From Candidatus Acidiferrales bacterium (GTDB lineage Bacteria > Acidobacteriota > Terriglobia > Acidiferrales > UBA7541): a DNA stretch of 40,606 nt. The notes beneath the pieces are model-generated. The model saw only the letters and a list, made by a program, of their open reading frames with translations. It was not told the origin of the DNA and searched no databases. The stretch covers positions 1-40,606 of the forward strand of contig JASHRC010000165.1 of the NCBI GenBank assembly GCA_030037525.1, given 5' to 3'. Each line of letters opens with the position of its first letter. Position 1 is the first letter of the stretch. Positions 32,176 to 40,340 of this stretch are shown one piece after another. The translations under genes and the position numbers were made by a program.

Positions 32176-32940
32176 ATGCTGCGTCTCAAAGGTCAAGTTG
32201 CGTTCGTGACGGGAGCGGGACGCGGAATTGGACGGGCGATGGCCCTGGCGTTCGCAGCCGAGGGCGCGATCGTTGGAGTGGCGGACATTGATCCGCTCAC
32301 TGCGAAGTCGACGGTGAGAGAGATCGAAGAACATGCCGGGACCGCTCGCGCTTTCCCGATTGATGTCAGTCGGCGAGACGACGTGCTTCGCTCCGTGGCC
32401 GAGCTCGTTTCCGAGTTCGGCCGCCTCGATATTGTGGCCAATAACGCGATCATGTTCCGCAGCGAGCCGCTGTCGGAGGTGCGCGAGGATACCATCGAAA
32501 GAATGATTTCTGTAGGACTGAAATCCCTCTTCTGGACCGCGCAAGCCGCTTTGCTGCACATGCATGCGGAACGCGGTGGAGTGATTATCAATAACACCTC
32601 GCCCGTGGCAGAGCTCGGTGTCGCACGTTTAGGTGTCTATTCGGCAATTAAGGGCGGGGTCACGTCCTTGACTCGTTCGCTCGCCGTCGAATTTGGCCCC
32701 CGCCGTATTCGCGTCAACGCGGTATGCCCGAGTTCGGTGCCGACGCCGGGTGCACGCGAACTGAATAACAATGACGACGCCCTGTACGAGGCTCGCAGGC
32801 GACGAACACCGCTGGGTCGCCTAGGTACTGCCGAAGATATTGCGGCCGCCGCGGTGTTTCTTTCTTCAGCGGACGCTTCTTTCATTACGGCAGCAGTGTT
32901 ACGAATCGACGGAGGGGCCACCGTATACGGCGGGTCTTGA
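32176..32940 (+). CDS. short-chain dehydrogenase/reductase
   Basis: 254 residues. NAD(P)-binding TGAGRGIG at 12-19, NNA at about 88-90, catalytic Ser in NNTSPVAEL and YSAIKGG (YxxxK). C-terminal IDGGATVYGG is usual for the family. Asp in VADIDP after strand 2 suggests NAD preference. The frame is open to a TTG at 32149, but the ATG at 32176 has GGGAGCGAAAAG upstream and gives the normal SDR start. It follows the metallo-beta-lactamase-fold gene and may belong to the same catabolic unit. Confidence 0.91.
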   Translation: MLRLKGQVAFVTGAGRGIGRAMALAFAAEGAIVGVADIDPLTAKSTVREIEEHAGTARAFPIDVSRRDDVLRSVAELVSEFGRLDIVANNAIMFRSEPLSEVREDTIERMISVGLKSLFWTAQAALLHMHAERGGVIINNTSPVAELGVARLGVYSAIKGGVTSLTRSLAVEFGPRRIRVNAVCPSSVPTPGARELNNNDDALYEARRRRTPLGRLGTAEDIAAAAVFLSSADASFITAAVLRIDGGATVYGGS

Positions 32941-33391
32941 CGATCGGCGGCATGGCGATTGATCGAGGATCCTGTTCTTCCGACCGACTGCGATCCGATC
33001 CAGTCGACCAAACCAGAAACGAATCCGAGCCTTACTAACCCTCCGAGCTAATCGTGGACGAAAGTCGGGCGAAAAGACGGCTGCTGCTCCCGGTTGACTT
33101 AATTGATTGATCGATTGATTTTCCTGTGCCCGTGCGACTAATATTGCCCACCGTCGTCGGTGGGACGAAGAGCATGTCCCACAACGAAGACCTCTGCCGA
33201 CTACCAGAAACTCTCATGGGTTCGGTCGCTTGCCGAAGACGGCAGAGGCAAGATCAAGTGCCCGAAGATCGAGAAGCGATGGGCTAGGTTCTTCGCAACG
33301 ACTTCGAAAAAAAAGATGGGTCGTGTCCCCCTCCCTGGGTCAACGGCTCTTGAGATTCGAGAAAGCAGGATTAGCAGGCTGAGGTCGTAAC
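32941..33391. other. gap with a possible promoter and TTGATT repeats
   Basis: About 450 bp without a supported gene. A short GATTGAT-type repeat runs through 33101-33120. TTGATT (33115-33120), an 18-bp spacer and TAATAT (33139-33144) form a plausible promoter pointing toward the zinc-finger gene at 33392. A plus open frame from 33160 to 33390 has basic, unpatterned sequence and no ribosome site, so I do not call it. Confidence 0.35.
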
Positions 33392-33577
33392 GTGATGCAA
33401 TGCACCGTTGAAGGTTGCGGAGGACACGCGCGGCGGCAGTGTTCTGACTGCTTCAGGCGTTTCTGCGACAAGCATGTCAGGGCTTGCAGTTGGTGCAGCG
33501 CGTTCGTCTGTGCCGAGTGCCGGGACGAGCACCAAAATCAGAATCCCATGCATGAGGAAGGAACGCCTCATGCATGA
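33392..33577 (+). CDS. small Cys/His-rich protein, probable zinc-binding cross-brace domain
   Basis: 61 residues. The start is GTG at 33392 (or ATG at 33395), with GAGG 7 nt before the GTG. Nine Cys and two of its His form a regular ladder: C4, C9, C17, C20, C25, H28, C32, C35, C40, C43, H47. The pattern C-x4-C-x7-C-x2-C-x4-C-x2-H-x3-C-x2-C-x4-C-x2-C-x3-H resembles B-box or AN1 zinc fingers, which are more common in eukaryotes. A His-containing tail follows. It could bind two or three zinc ions and act in protein or nucleic-acid contacts. No named family is claimed. It lies in a gene-poor stretch with no operon partner. Confidence 0.65.
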   Translation: MMQCTVEGCGGHARRQCSDCFRRFCDKHVRACSWCSAFVCAECRDEHQNQNPMHEEGTPHA

Positions 33578-33902
33578 CAGGAAGCTGCGGTAGTCGCACG
33601 CTCCCAGGACCCTCCTGCACATCCGTTTTTCCGGGGGGGTGTCTAGCAGTGTCAGTCCTCTGCGTCGCGAAGTAAACTAATCGAATCAGTCGTGGGCGTG
33701 CTTCCCATCGTAGCGGGACTGGTGATGCTGCTTACTCGGCCAGCCGAACCTTGCCAGTGAGTTCGGCTCGCTCCGGCTGCAGGTTGTCGTCATCGTCGGT
33801 TCGCCTGGCCACGAGTACCATCCTGTGACAGTACCAATAGCCCTTGAACCCAGAACCAGCGCTTCATTTGCTTCTCCGCATCGCTACGGCATAACAGCAT
33901 TC
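33578..33902. other. gap without a supported gene
   Basis: 325 bp. One minus-strand frame of 29 codons (33821 to 33732) ends LQPERAELTGKVRLAE and is acidic in the middle, but has no good ribosome site. I see nothing else of note. Confidence 0.3.
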
Positions 33903-34193
33903 ATGATGAAGCCCGCCCACCTGATCGTCGAAAGCAATGATGCGGAATCGAGGTGCTGTGCGGAATGCGGTTGGCCCGGGGCCGGCAACATGCCGGCAGG
34001 CGTATGCACGCTGAACCAAAATGGCAGTCAGGTGCTGATCGGACAGCTTTCTTACTTCCGCAGACGCTCCGCGCTGTGTTCGGTATGTCAGGAAATGGTA
34101 GCCGCGGTCGAAAACAGGCGCTGGTTCGTTGAAGCGCACCGCGAATACTTGAATCAGATCAGGGCCAAGAAGAAATTGCTAGCTGGACGATAA
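33903..34193 (+). CDS. small protein with two CxxC motifs
   Basis: 96 residues from ATG at 33903. CAECGW and, about 38 residues later, CSVCQE could together bind one zinc ion, as in zinc ribbons. The spacer contains VCTLNQNGSQVLIGQLSYFRRR, and the C-terminus is a basic helix (EYLNQIRAKKKL). The frame is open from a GTG at 33825. No start has a clear ribosome site. Family not recognised. Confidence 0.45.
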   Translation: MMKPAHLIVESNDAESRCCAECGWPGAGNMPAGVCTLNQNGSQVLIGQLSYFRRRSALCSVCQEMVAAVENRRWFVEAHREYLNQIRAKKKLLAGR

Positions 34194-34508
34194 GGGCTAC
34201 AACCTAGAACCCTCGCTTCGGGAGCGAACCACTCGTGGGGGTCAGTCTAGGTCCCTCCCTGCTGCCTCCACCTGAGTTCCTAGGATCCTGTAAGACACAT
34301 TGGAACCTTCCAGCGTCGATCTCAAAATCGCTTGCAGCCCGACCATCACACGCCGACAGCGGCCCTGTGCGAGAAGAGCGGGGCTTTAGTTGTGTGACGA
34401 AGGCAATGAGGCCGACGCGGTCGCTGGCTGGCGTTAAAGAACCGCCTCTCTGTTTTTCCCTGTGTTGGCATCATACCGAGTGCGATCATGGCGTGTGGAT
34501 GACCGCGG
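34194..34508. other. gap without a supported gene
   Basis: 315 bp upstream of the AmpG-like gene. A plus frame from 34235 to 34519 would give 94 residues but has no motif, a high Pro/Ser content and overlaps the AmpG start, so it is not called. A short stem TCGCT/AGCGA lies near 34212. Confidence 0.3.
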
Positions 34509-35846
34509 ATGACGCATAACGGCACAGTCGATCCAAGCAGAAGTGGCTGGCGGCATTCGCTCGCTGTCTACTGCGATCGTCGAGTCTTGCTGATCTTGCC
34601 ACTCGGTTTCTCGAGCGGCCTGCCCTACCTTCTGACTTTCACGAGCCTCTCGGCTTGGCTCGCCACCGCTGGCGTGAGGCGCGCAGCAATCGGTGCATTC
34701 GCCCTTGTCGCCGTACCCTACACCTTCAAATTCGCGTGGTCCCCTCTGATCGATCGGCTACCTCCACCCCTGCCTTTAGGCCGCCGGCGGGGCTGGGGCA
34801 TCACCATCCAAGCCGCACTGGTCGCCGCACTGCTCGCGCTGGGCTCCTGCGACCCCGAACACAACCTCGCGGCCATGGCGGCGCTTGCCCTGGTTGTGGC
34901 GTTTTTGTCGGCAAGTCAGGACATCGCCATCGACGCTTACCGCGTGGAAATTCTTCCGCTCGAACTTCAAGGGCCCGGCGCCGGAATGATCGAGACAGGC
35001 TACAGAATAGCCATGTTGGTGTCGGGTGCCGGCACTCTAGTCATCGCCGCTCGCGCCGGCTGGTTCGTAGCATACGCAACGATGGCAGCCCTGCAGGCCA
35101 CATGTATGTTCGTTCTTTTGTTCAGCCCGGAGCCCGCCGTGTCGGTCGAGGCCGCGCGCCTGGCCGGAACCCACGCACAACGTTCGGTGACCCAATGGTT
35201 TTCGAAAGCGGTTGCCGGCCCGTTTGTCGATTTCATGCGCCGGCCGATCTGGCCTCTGATTCTGCTGTTCGTCTTCGGCTACAAGTTGGGCGAGGGAATG
35301 GCAGCCATCATGGCCACACCCCTTTATGTTTCGCTGGGATTTTCCCTCGACCAGATCGCCGCGGTTTCGAAGCTCGTCGGCTTTTTCGGCACCGTTGCTG
35401 GCGCACTCCTGGGCGGAATCGTGACAGTGCGATTCGGGATCTTGCGGTCGCTGCTGCTCTGCGGTGTCTTGCAACTAGCCGGAAATCTGTTCTACGTCCT
35501 ACAGTCTGTCGAAGGCCATCGCGTCGCCTATCTGGCTCTCTGTGTCACGGCGGAGCAGTTGACCTCCGCGATGGCATCGGCCGCCCTGGTTGCCTATCTT
35601 TCTAGCTTGTGCTCGCCCGCCTTCACGGCGACTCAATACGCGCTGCTTTCTTCGCTCGCAACCGTGGGACGTACGGTCGTGGCCTCTTCCAGCGGCCTGC
35701 TCGCCGAGAAACTTGGTTGGGTGAATTTCTTCCTAATCACCAGCGTCGTCACCGTTCCCGCGCTGCTGCTTCTGATCTGGATGACCCGACGTGATGTTAC
35801 GCGATCCAGCGACAAAACCCCCGAGCTTGCGCTCACCAAAGGCTAG
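34509..35846 (+). CDS. ampG: AmpG-like major facilitator transporter
   Basis: 445 residues, about 12 membrane helices. The first helix segment (LGFSSGLPYLLTFTSLSAWLATAGV), WSPLIDRLPPP and SQDIAIDAYRVEIL match the AmpG family, which imports muropeptides (anhydromuramyl peptides) for cell-wall recycling. AmpG influences beta-lactamase induction in some bacteria, but no ampC or ampR is near. ATG at 34509 has a weak GGA 9 nt upstream. It stands alone on the plus strand. Confidence 0.87.
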   Translation: MTHNGTVDPSRSGWRHSLAVYCDRRVLLILPLGFSSGLPYLLTFTSLSAWLATAGVRRAAIGAFALVAVPYTFKFAWSPLIDRLPPPLPLGRRRGWGITIQAALVAALLALGSCDPEHNLAAMAALALVVAFLSASQDIAIDAYRVEILPLELQGPGAGMIETGYRIAMLVSGAGTLVIAARAGWFVAYATMAALQATCMFVLLFSPEPAVSVEAARLAGTHAQRSVTQWFSKAVAGPFVDFMRRPIWPLILLFVFGYKLGEGMAAIMATPLYVSLGFSLDQIAAVSKLVGFFGTVAGALLGGIVTVRFGILRSLLLCGVLQLAGNLFYVLQSVEGHRVAYLALCVTAEQLTSAMASAALVAYLSSLCSPAFTATQYALLSSLATVGRTVVASSSGLLAEKLGWVNFFLITSVVTVPALLLLIWMTRRDVTRSSDKTPELALTKG

Positions 35847-35971
35847 CCGATCACCGAGCAGGTCCCCCAGCCGGCACCTTGTCAACTCTGAGCAGCCCTA
35901 TGGAATTAGAAGTCCAGCCACTCCCCCAGGCCCACTCTTTTCGTGTATAGTCTCCCGCAACAAGGAGACCC

Positions 35972-36331
35972 GTGTCCACCAGCCCGACCCCAGCCCCGGC
36001 TTCCGGCCTGCAATTGCACACCTATTCTGGGCAAGACGCCACCGTCGTCCAGTGCACCGGCCAACTCACGGCCGAGCATGTCGACGAACTCAAGTCCTAC
36101 GTGCGCAGCCTGCTAGCAAATACAAAAGGAATCATCCTCGACCTCCAAGGCGTCGGACGCATGGACAGCGCCGGCCTTGGCGCGCTCGTCGCTCTGTACA
36201 TGTCAGCAAAGAAAGCGAACACTGTATTTCTGCTTGCCAATTACAGCCAGTCCGTTAAAGATCTGCTCGGGCTCACCAACCTGCTCTCCATTTTCGAGAC
36301 GTGTGCCCGCACGGGCCTGCGCATTCCCTGA
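35972..36331 (+). CDS. second STAS-domain anti-anti-sigma factor
   Basis: 119 residues. The STAS phosphorylation motif is RMDSAGLGAL with Ser66. The N-terminal 12 residues (Pro/Ser/Thr) are flexible. The start is GTG at 35972 with AAGGAG 4 nt upstream. A TATAGT sequence at 35945-35950 may be its -10 box. Like the protein at 200-535 it should be switched by Ser phosphorylation and by a PP2C phosphatase such as the one at 15214. The anti-sigma kinase and sigma factor are not in the window. Confidence 0.9.
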   Translation: MSTSPTPAPASGLQLHTYSGQDATVVQCTGQLTAEHVDELKSYVRSLLANTKGIILDLQGVGRMDSAGLGALVALYMSAKKANTVFLLANYSQSVKDLLGLTNLLSIFETCARTGLRIP

Positions 36332-36519
36332 TTCGCCAGGAACGCCAAACTGGAACTGGGATTCGTGTCAGGGTGATGCTAGGGCATCTCAGGTGACCAA
36401 CAGGCGCGGCAGGTGACCGATTAGGCGGAAAGCCAACTTTCCGGGGCGAATGGTGTGCCGATCGGGATTCGATCGGCAGTTGATTCCCGGCGTCTGGCCC
36501 GCCCATTGTCGCCCATGCG

Positions 36520-36547
36520 TTGACACCAGGCCCCCCAACCGTATAAT
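36520..36547 (+). promoter_or_regulatory. strong sigma-70 promoter of the glycosyltransferase gene
   Basis: TTGACA (36520-36525) and TATAAT (36542-36547) are both perfect consensus hexamers with a 16-bp spacer. Transcription would start near 36554, giving a 5' leader of about 70 nt before the ATG at 36625. Confidence 0.75.
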
Positions 36548-36624
36548 CGTTCTTCGCCGGCCGCTCGCGGGATCCCTGTTCGATTGGCAGTTCGGCTCAA
36601 CCAAGCAGTGGACAAATCAGGTTC

Positions 36625-38412
36625 ATGTTCTTGCCAATCCACAATTTGGCCGCGCTTGTCGTCGCAAGCGACCCGCTCGCCCAGTACTGGCGCAAGCTGG
36701 TAGATCCGACTTTCCGTGGTCTCTACCAAGTCAATCCGTTCGATCTCGCCATCATGGTTCCCTATTTCATCGTCATGACGGTGCTGGCGATGTACGGCAT
36801 CCACCGCTATCAGCTGGTCTGCAATTTTTTCAAGAATCGCAAAAACGTCCCGGGCCCACCGCCTCTGATCGCCTCCTGGCCGAAAGTGACCGTACAGCTC
36901 CCCATTTACAATGAGCGGTACGTGGTCGAGCGTCTCATCGAGGCCGTGGCGCAGTTCGATTACCCGCGCGAACTGCTTGATATCCAGTTGCTCGACGATT
37001 CGACCGATGAGACGCAGCAAGTCGCCCGCGATTCGGTCGAGCGCCATCAGGCGCTCGGCCTGCCCATCACCTACATGCACCGCGATCATCGCCAAGGCTT
37101 TAAAGCGGGCGCGCTGCAGGCAGGTCTGGCCAGCGCCCACGGCGAGCTCGTGGCCATCTTCGATGCCGACTTCATCCCCCCGGCCGATTTTCTGCGCCGC
37201 ACGGTTCCCTATTTCGCCGCCCCGCAGCTTGCCATGGTGCAGACGCGCTGGACCTACATCAACCGCAGCCACTCGAAGCTCACCGAAGCTGAAGCGATCC
37301 TCCTTGACGGCCACTTCGCGATCGAGCACTCCGCACGTTTCCGCAGCGGGCTGTTCTTCAATTTCAACGGAACCGCCGGCATCTGGCGCCGCGCCGCAAT
37401 CGAAGACGCGGGCGGCTGGCAGCACGACACTCTCACCGAAGACACTGATCTCTCCTATCGTGCGCAGCTTCGCGGTTGGCGCTTCCTCTACTTGCCGGAG
37501 ATTGAGTGCCCTTCCGAGCTGCCGGTGGAAATGAACGCCTTCAAATCGCAGCAGGCGCGCTGGGCCAAAGGTCTGATGCAGACCGCGAAGAAAATCCTGC
37601 CGCGCGTCCTGCGCAGCAACGCGCCCGCTGCTGTGAAATGGGAGGCTTTCTTCCATCTCACCGCCAACATCAGCTACCCGCTGATGATCTTTCTCTCCAT
37701 CATTTTGCTGCCGGCCATGATCGTGCGCTTTTATCAAGGCTGGTTTCAGGTGCTGACCATCGACCTGCCACTGTTTCTCGCCTCCACCTGCTCGATTTCA
37801 TCGTTTTATCTCGCGGCCGAGCGCGCGTTTTATCCTAAGACCTGGAAGCGGACGTTCCTCTATCTGCCCTTCGTGATGGCCCTCGGTATCGGACTTTCTG
37901 TGCGCAACGCACTTGCCGTCGTGGAAGCGATTCTCGGCAGAGAATCGGAGTTTGTGCGCACGCCAAAATATAAGGTCGAGGCCGGCGGCGAGAATCGCAA
38001 CGCCTGGGTAAAGAAGAGCTACAACAAAAGCGCCGGCCTGATGCCTTATCTTGAAATCGCGCTCGGCGTTTACTTTGCCAGCGCAGTTCTCTATTCGATT
38101 CAGATGGAAAATTACGCCACGCTTCCTTTCTTCATTCTTTTTATCTGGGGCTATCTCTACACTGGCGTCATGTCTCTCGCCCAGACGCACATCGACCGCC
38201 TCGTGACGATGATGAAGCAAGCGTTCGCGTCCATTCACCCAGAACGAGCCCTCGACACCGGAAGGGCAGCTGTGGTTCTGGGCGGCTCCGACGCCCACCT
38301 TGTCTTCCGCTCGGCCGAAACCATCGTAAGCACTGGCGAAGCGCCCATCGCCACATCCGATTGCGTCCCCGAAACGCGCTCCCGCGCCGCCTCGTGTGGC
38401 AGCTCTCTCTAA
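36625..38412 (+). CDS. membrane glycosyltransferase family 2, cellulose synthase-like (CSLA type)
   Basis: 595 residues. A membrane helix (about 42-62) is followed by a GT2 catalytic domain with LLDDSTDET (122-130), FDADF (DxD, 179-183), LTEDTDLS (270-277) and QQARWAKG (309-316), the processive QxxRW motif. At least four further helices lie between about 335 and 530. It likely polymerises a beta-linked polysaccharide from nucleotide sugar at the inner membrane. CSLA-like enzymes make mannan or glucomannan in plants; the bacterial product is unknown. The C-terminal tail of about 75 residues is low in motifs. No PilZ domain is visible. The start ATG at 36625 follows AGG at short distance. The next gene begins before or just after its stop. 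Confidence 0.92.
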   Translation: MFLPIHNLAALVVASDPLAQYWRKLVDPTFRGLYQVNPFDLAIMVPYFIVMTVLAMYGIHRYQLVCNFFKNRKNVPGPPPLIASWPKVTVQLPIYNERYVVERLIEAVAQFDYPRELLDIQLLDDSTDETQQVARDSVERHQALGLPITYMHRDHRQGFKAGALQAGLASAHGELVAIFDADFIPPADFLRRTVPYFAAPQLAMVQTRWTYINRSHSKLTEAEAILLDGHFAIEHSARFRSGLFFNFNGTAGIWRRAAIEDAGGWQHDTLTEDTDLSYRAQLRGWRFLYLPEIECPSELPVEMNAFKSQQARWAKGLMQTAKKILPRVLRSNAPAAVKWEAFFHLTANISYPLMIFLSIILLPAMIVRFYQGWFQVLTIDLPLFLASTCSISSFYLAAERAFYPKTWKRTFLYLPFVMALGIGLSVRNALAVVEAILGRESEFVRTPKYKVEAGGENRNAWVKKSYNKSAGLMPYLEIALGVYFASAVLYSIQMENYATLPFFILFIWGYLYTGVMSLAQTHIDRLVTMMKQAFASIHPERALDTGRAAVVLGGSDAHLVFRSAETIVSTGEAPIATSDCVPETRSRAASCGSSL

Positions 38413-38485
38413 CTTGGCGAAGCTGTGCCGTCGCCTGGTCCGGCGTCCCACGGGGATGGCGCTCAGGTATAGAGTTGTACGTGCC

Positions 38486-39985
38486 ATGACGAAACCACAC
38501 CCAGAAACCTTGCCGGCAAAGCCATTGGCGCTGCTCAGCAACATCACTCGACACACCAAGTCGAGCAGAAACCGACGCGCGTTACTGAAAACGTCAGCGC
38601 AACCGATCGGTGTGCTCGACATCGGTTTGAGAGCGGCGCGACACTGCGGCGCTATCCTTTTGCTAGCTCTTGCCGCTAGTTCCATCTGCGGTGCAGCACA
38701 GGGCAGGTTCCGCCAACCGAATGCGGAGTATCAGGCCCGACGCGAGAAGTTGCGCGCAATGGTCGATGCACCGATCGTGCTCTACGGCTACACCGGACAG
38801 GAGGACGTCTCCGAGGTCGCGGTCTTTTTCCAAGAGCCAAATTTCTATTATCTGACCGGCCACGATGAGCCCGGCGCAGCTCTCGTTCTGATTCCAAGCT
38901 CACCGACCGGCCCAGGGCCCGAAGGTCCGCGCGAAATTCTCTATCTCCCTCCGCGCGATCCCAAAGAGGAAGTTTGGGAAGGTCCAAAAATCGGCCTGGA
39001 CGACCCGGGGATCGCCGAGAAAACGGGACTCCCGTCCATCGAGCCGATTGCGAACTTGCGCTCCGACCTCACGAAACTTTCCAAAACGTACGCAAACTTC
39101 TACACGATCCTTCCGCCGCCGAACGAGGAAGGCTACCCGCACTTCACCGATTCCGTCATGCTGATTCGCGAGGCGATTCCCCACTCGAATCTCAAGGACA
39201 TTGCGCCGCAGCTTTACGCCATGCGCCAACTTAAGTCCGAAGGCGAGCTGGCGCTCATGCAAAAGGCGATCGACCTTTCGATCGACGCACACTTCGACGC
39301 GATCGAGATCATGCGTCCCGGCCTGTTCGAATATCAGATCGCCGCGCGCATGAAGGAAATTCATGAATGGGGCGGATGCGAACGCGAGGCCTACTCGCCC
39401 ATCGTCGGGGCGGGATTCAATTCCACGGTGCTGCACTACAGCGCACTCGATGGCAAAATCAAAGACGGCGACCTTGTCGTCATCGACATGGGCGGCGAAT
39501 ACGGCGGCTATGCGGCGGACATCACCCGCACGTTGCCCGCCAATGGCAAGTTCACAACACGACAGCGCGAAATTTACGACATCGTTCTCGGCGCGCAGAA
39601 TGCCGCGCTCGCTGCGGTAAGACCGGGCGCGATGCTCTACCGGGGCAAGGGCAGCCTGCAGCAGATTGTCATCGACTACATTAGGAATTCAAAGGGTCGC
39701 GATAAGGAAGGCCGAACGCTCGAGCGCTACTATCCACACGGGGTAAGCCACCACATCGGTCTCGACGTTCACGATCCGGGCGACCGCGACCGTCCGCTCG
39801 AGCCGGGCATGGTGATTTCCGTCGAGCCGGGAATCTATATCCCGGAGGAAAACCTCGGCGTGCGCATCGAAGATGACGTGCTTGTCATCAAAGACGGCTA
39901 CCGGATCTTGAGCAGCCGGCTGCCGCGCACCGCTGATGAAATCGAAAAAGCCATGGCTGAGGGTCACGCGCGGAATCAGCAGTGA
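38486..39985 (+). CDS. exported Xaa-Pro aminopeptidase-like M24 metallopeptidase
   Basis: About 499 residues from ATG at 38486. A hydrophobic segment (GAILLLALAASSICGAAQ) looks like a signal peptide, but about 50 residues precede it with this start. A GTG at 38612 would put the signal at the N-terminus. ATG at 38456 and 38396 are further alternatives. None has a strong ribosome site, so the start is unsettled. Catalytic M24 metal ligands are all present: Asp pair in VVIDMGG and AADITRT, His in HGVSHHIGLDVHD, Glu in VISVEPGIYI, Glu in GVRIEDDVLV. An aminopeptidase P N-terminal domain precedes it (VFFQEPNFYYLTGHDEPGAALVLI). It removes N-terminal residues before Pro, probably in the periplasm. 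Confidence 0.9.
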   Translation: MTKPHPETLPAKPLALLSNITRHTKSSRNRRALLKTSAQPIGVLDIGLRAARHCGAILLLALAASSICGAAQGRFRQPNAEYQARREKLRAMVDAPIVLYGYTGQEDVSEVAVFFQEPNFYYLTGHDEPGAALVLIPSSPTGPGPEGPREILYLPPRDPKEEVWEGPKIGLDDPGIAEKTGLPSIEPIANLRSDLTKLSKTYANFYTILPPPNEEGYPHFTDSVMLIREAIPHSNLKDIAPQLYAMRQLKSEGELALMQKAIDLSIDAHFDAIEIMRPGLFEYQIAARMKEIHEWGGCEREAYSPIVGAGFNSTVLHYSALDGKIKDGDLVVIDMGGEYGGYAADITRTLPANGKFTTRQREIYDIVLGAQNAALAAVRPGAMLYRGKGSLQQIVIDYIRNSKGRDKEGRTLERYYPHGVSHHIGLDVHDPGDRDRPLEPGMVISVEPGIYIPEENLGVRIEDDVLVIKDGYRILSSRLPRTADEIEKAMAEGHARNQQ

Positions 39986-40132
39986 TCGAAAGTCAGACGC
40001 GTTCATCGCTCCCGGTGCTTTAGTTTCGGGATCGGCTGAAAAGTGCGGGACCTCTAAGATCTGGAGACAGTCGGGCGCTGCCGTTCTTGACACTCGGCAA
40101 GGCGGACCGTAGCATCGGTTGTTCGCCCGTGT

Positions 40133-40207
40133 GCCGGCGTAGCTCAGTGGCAGAGCGAGGGTCTCATAATCCCTAGGCCGTGGGTTCGATTCCCCCCGCC
40201 GGCACCA
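40133..40207 (+). tRNA. tRNA with CAU anticodon (elongator Met or Ile2)
   Basis: Acceptor GCCGGCG pairs with CGCCGGC, discriminator A at 40204 and encoded CCA at 40205-40207. D-arm GCTC-AGTGGCA-GAGC. Anticodon stem AGGGT/TCCCT with loop CTCATAA, anticodon CAU. A G1-C72 pair argues against the initiator. Two stem positions are mismatched: 31-39 (T-T) and 50-64 (T-C). Met and Ile2 (lysidine) cannot be told apart with certainty by eye. Confidence 0.93.
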
Positions 40208-40340
40208 TCTATTTTGTTTTCAGTAGTTTGCTAATTTGCGACTTCGGATTTCGTAACATCTCGCAACATCTCAGTGGCGATTGGGCCGAGTGCTTCGCGG
40301 AAATCCTGCTGGTCGGCGTGATCCTACACACCGTCCGTAA

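Noticed and set aside
33160-33390. 76-codon plus-strand frame before the zinc-finger gene
   Set aside because: Basic, unpatterned sequence without a start signal; probably chance.
34235-34519. 94-codon plus-strand frame before the AmpG-like gene
   Set aside because: No motif, no ribosome site, and it overlaps the AmpG start.
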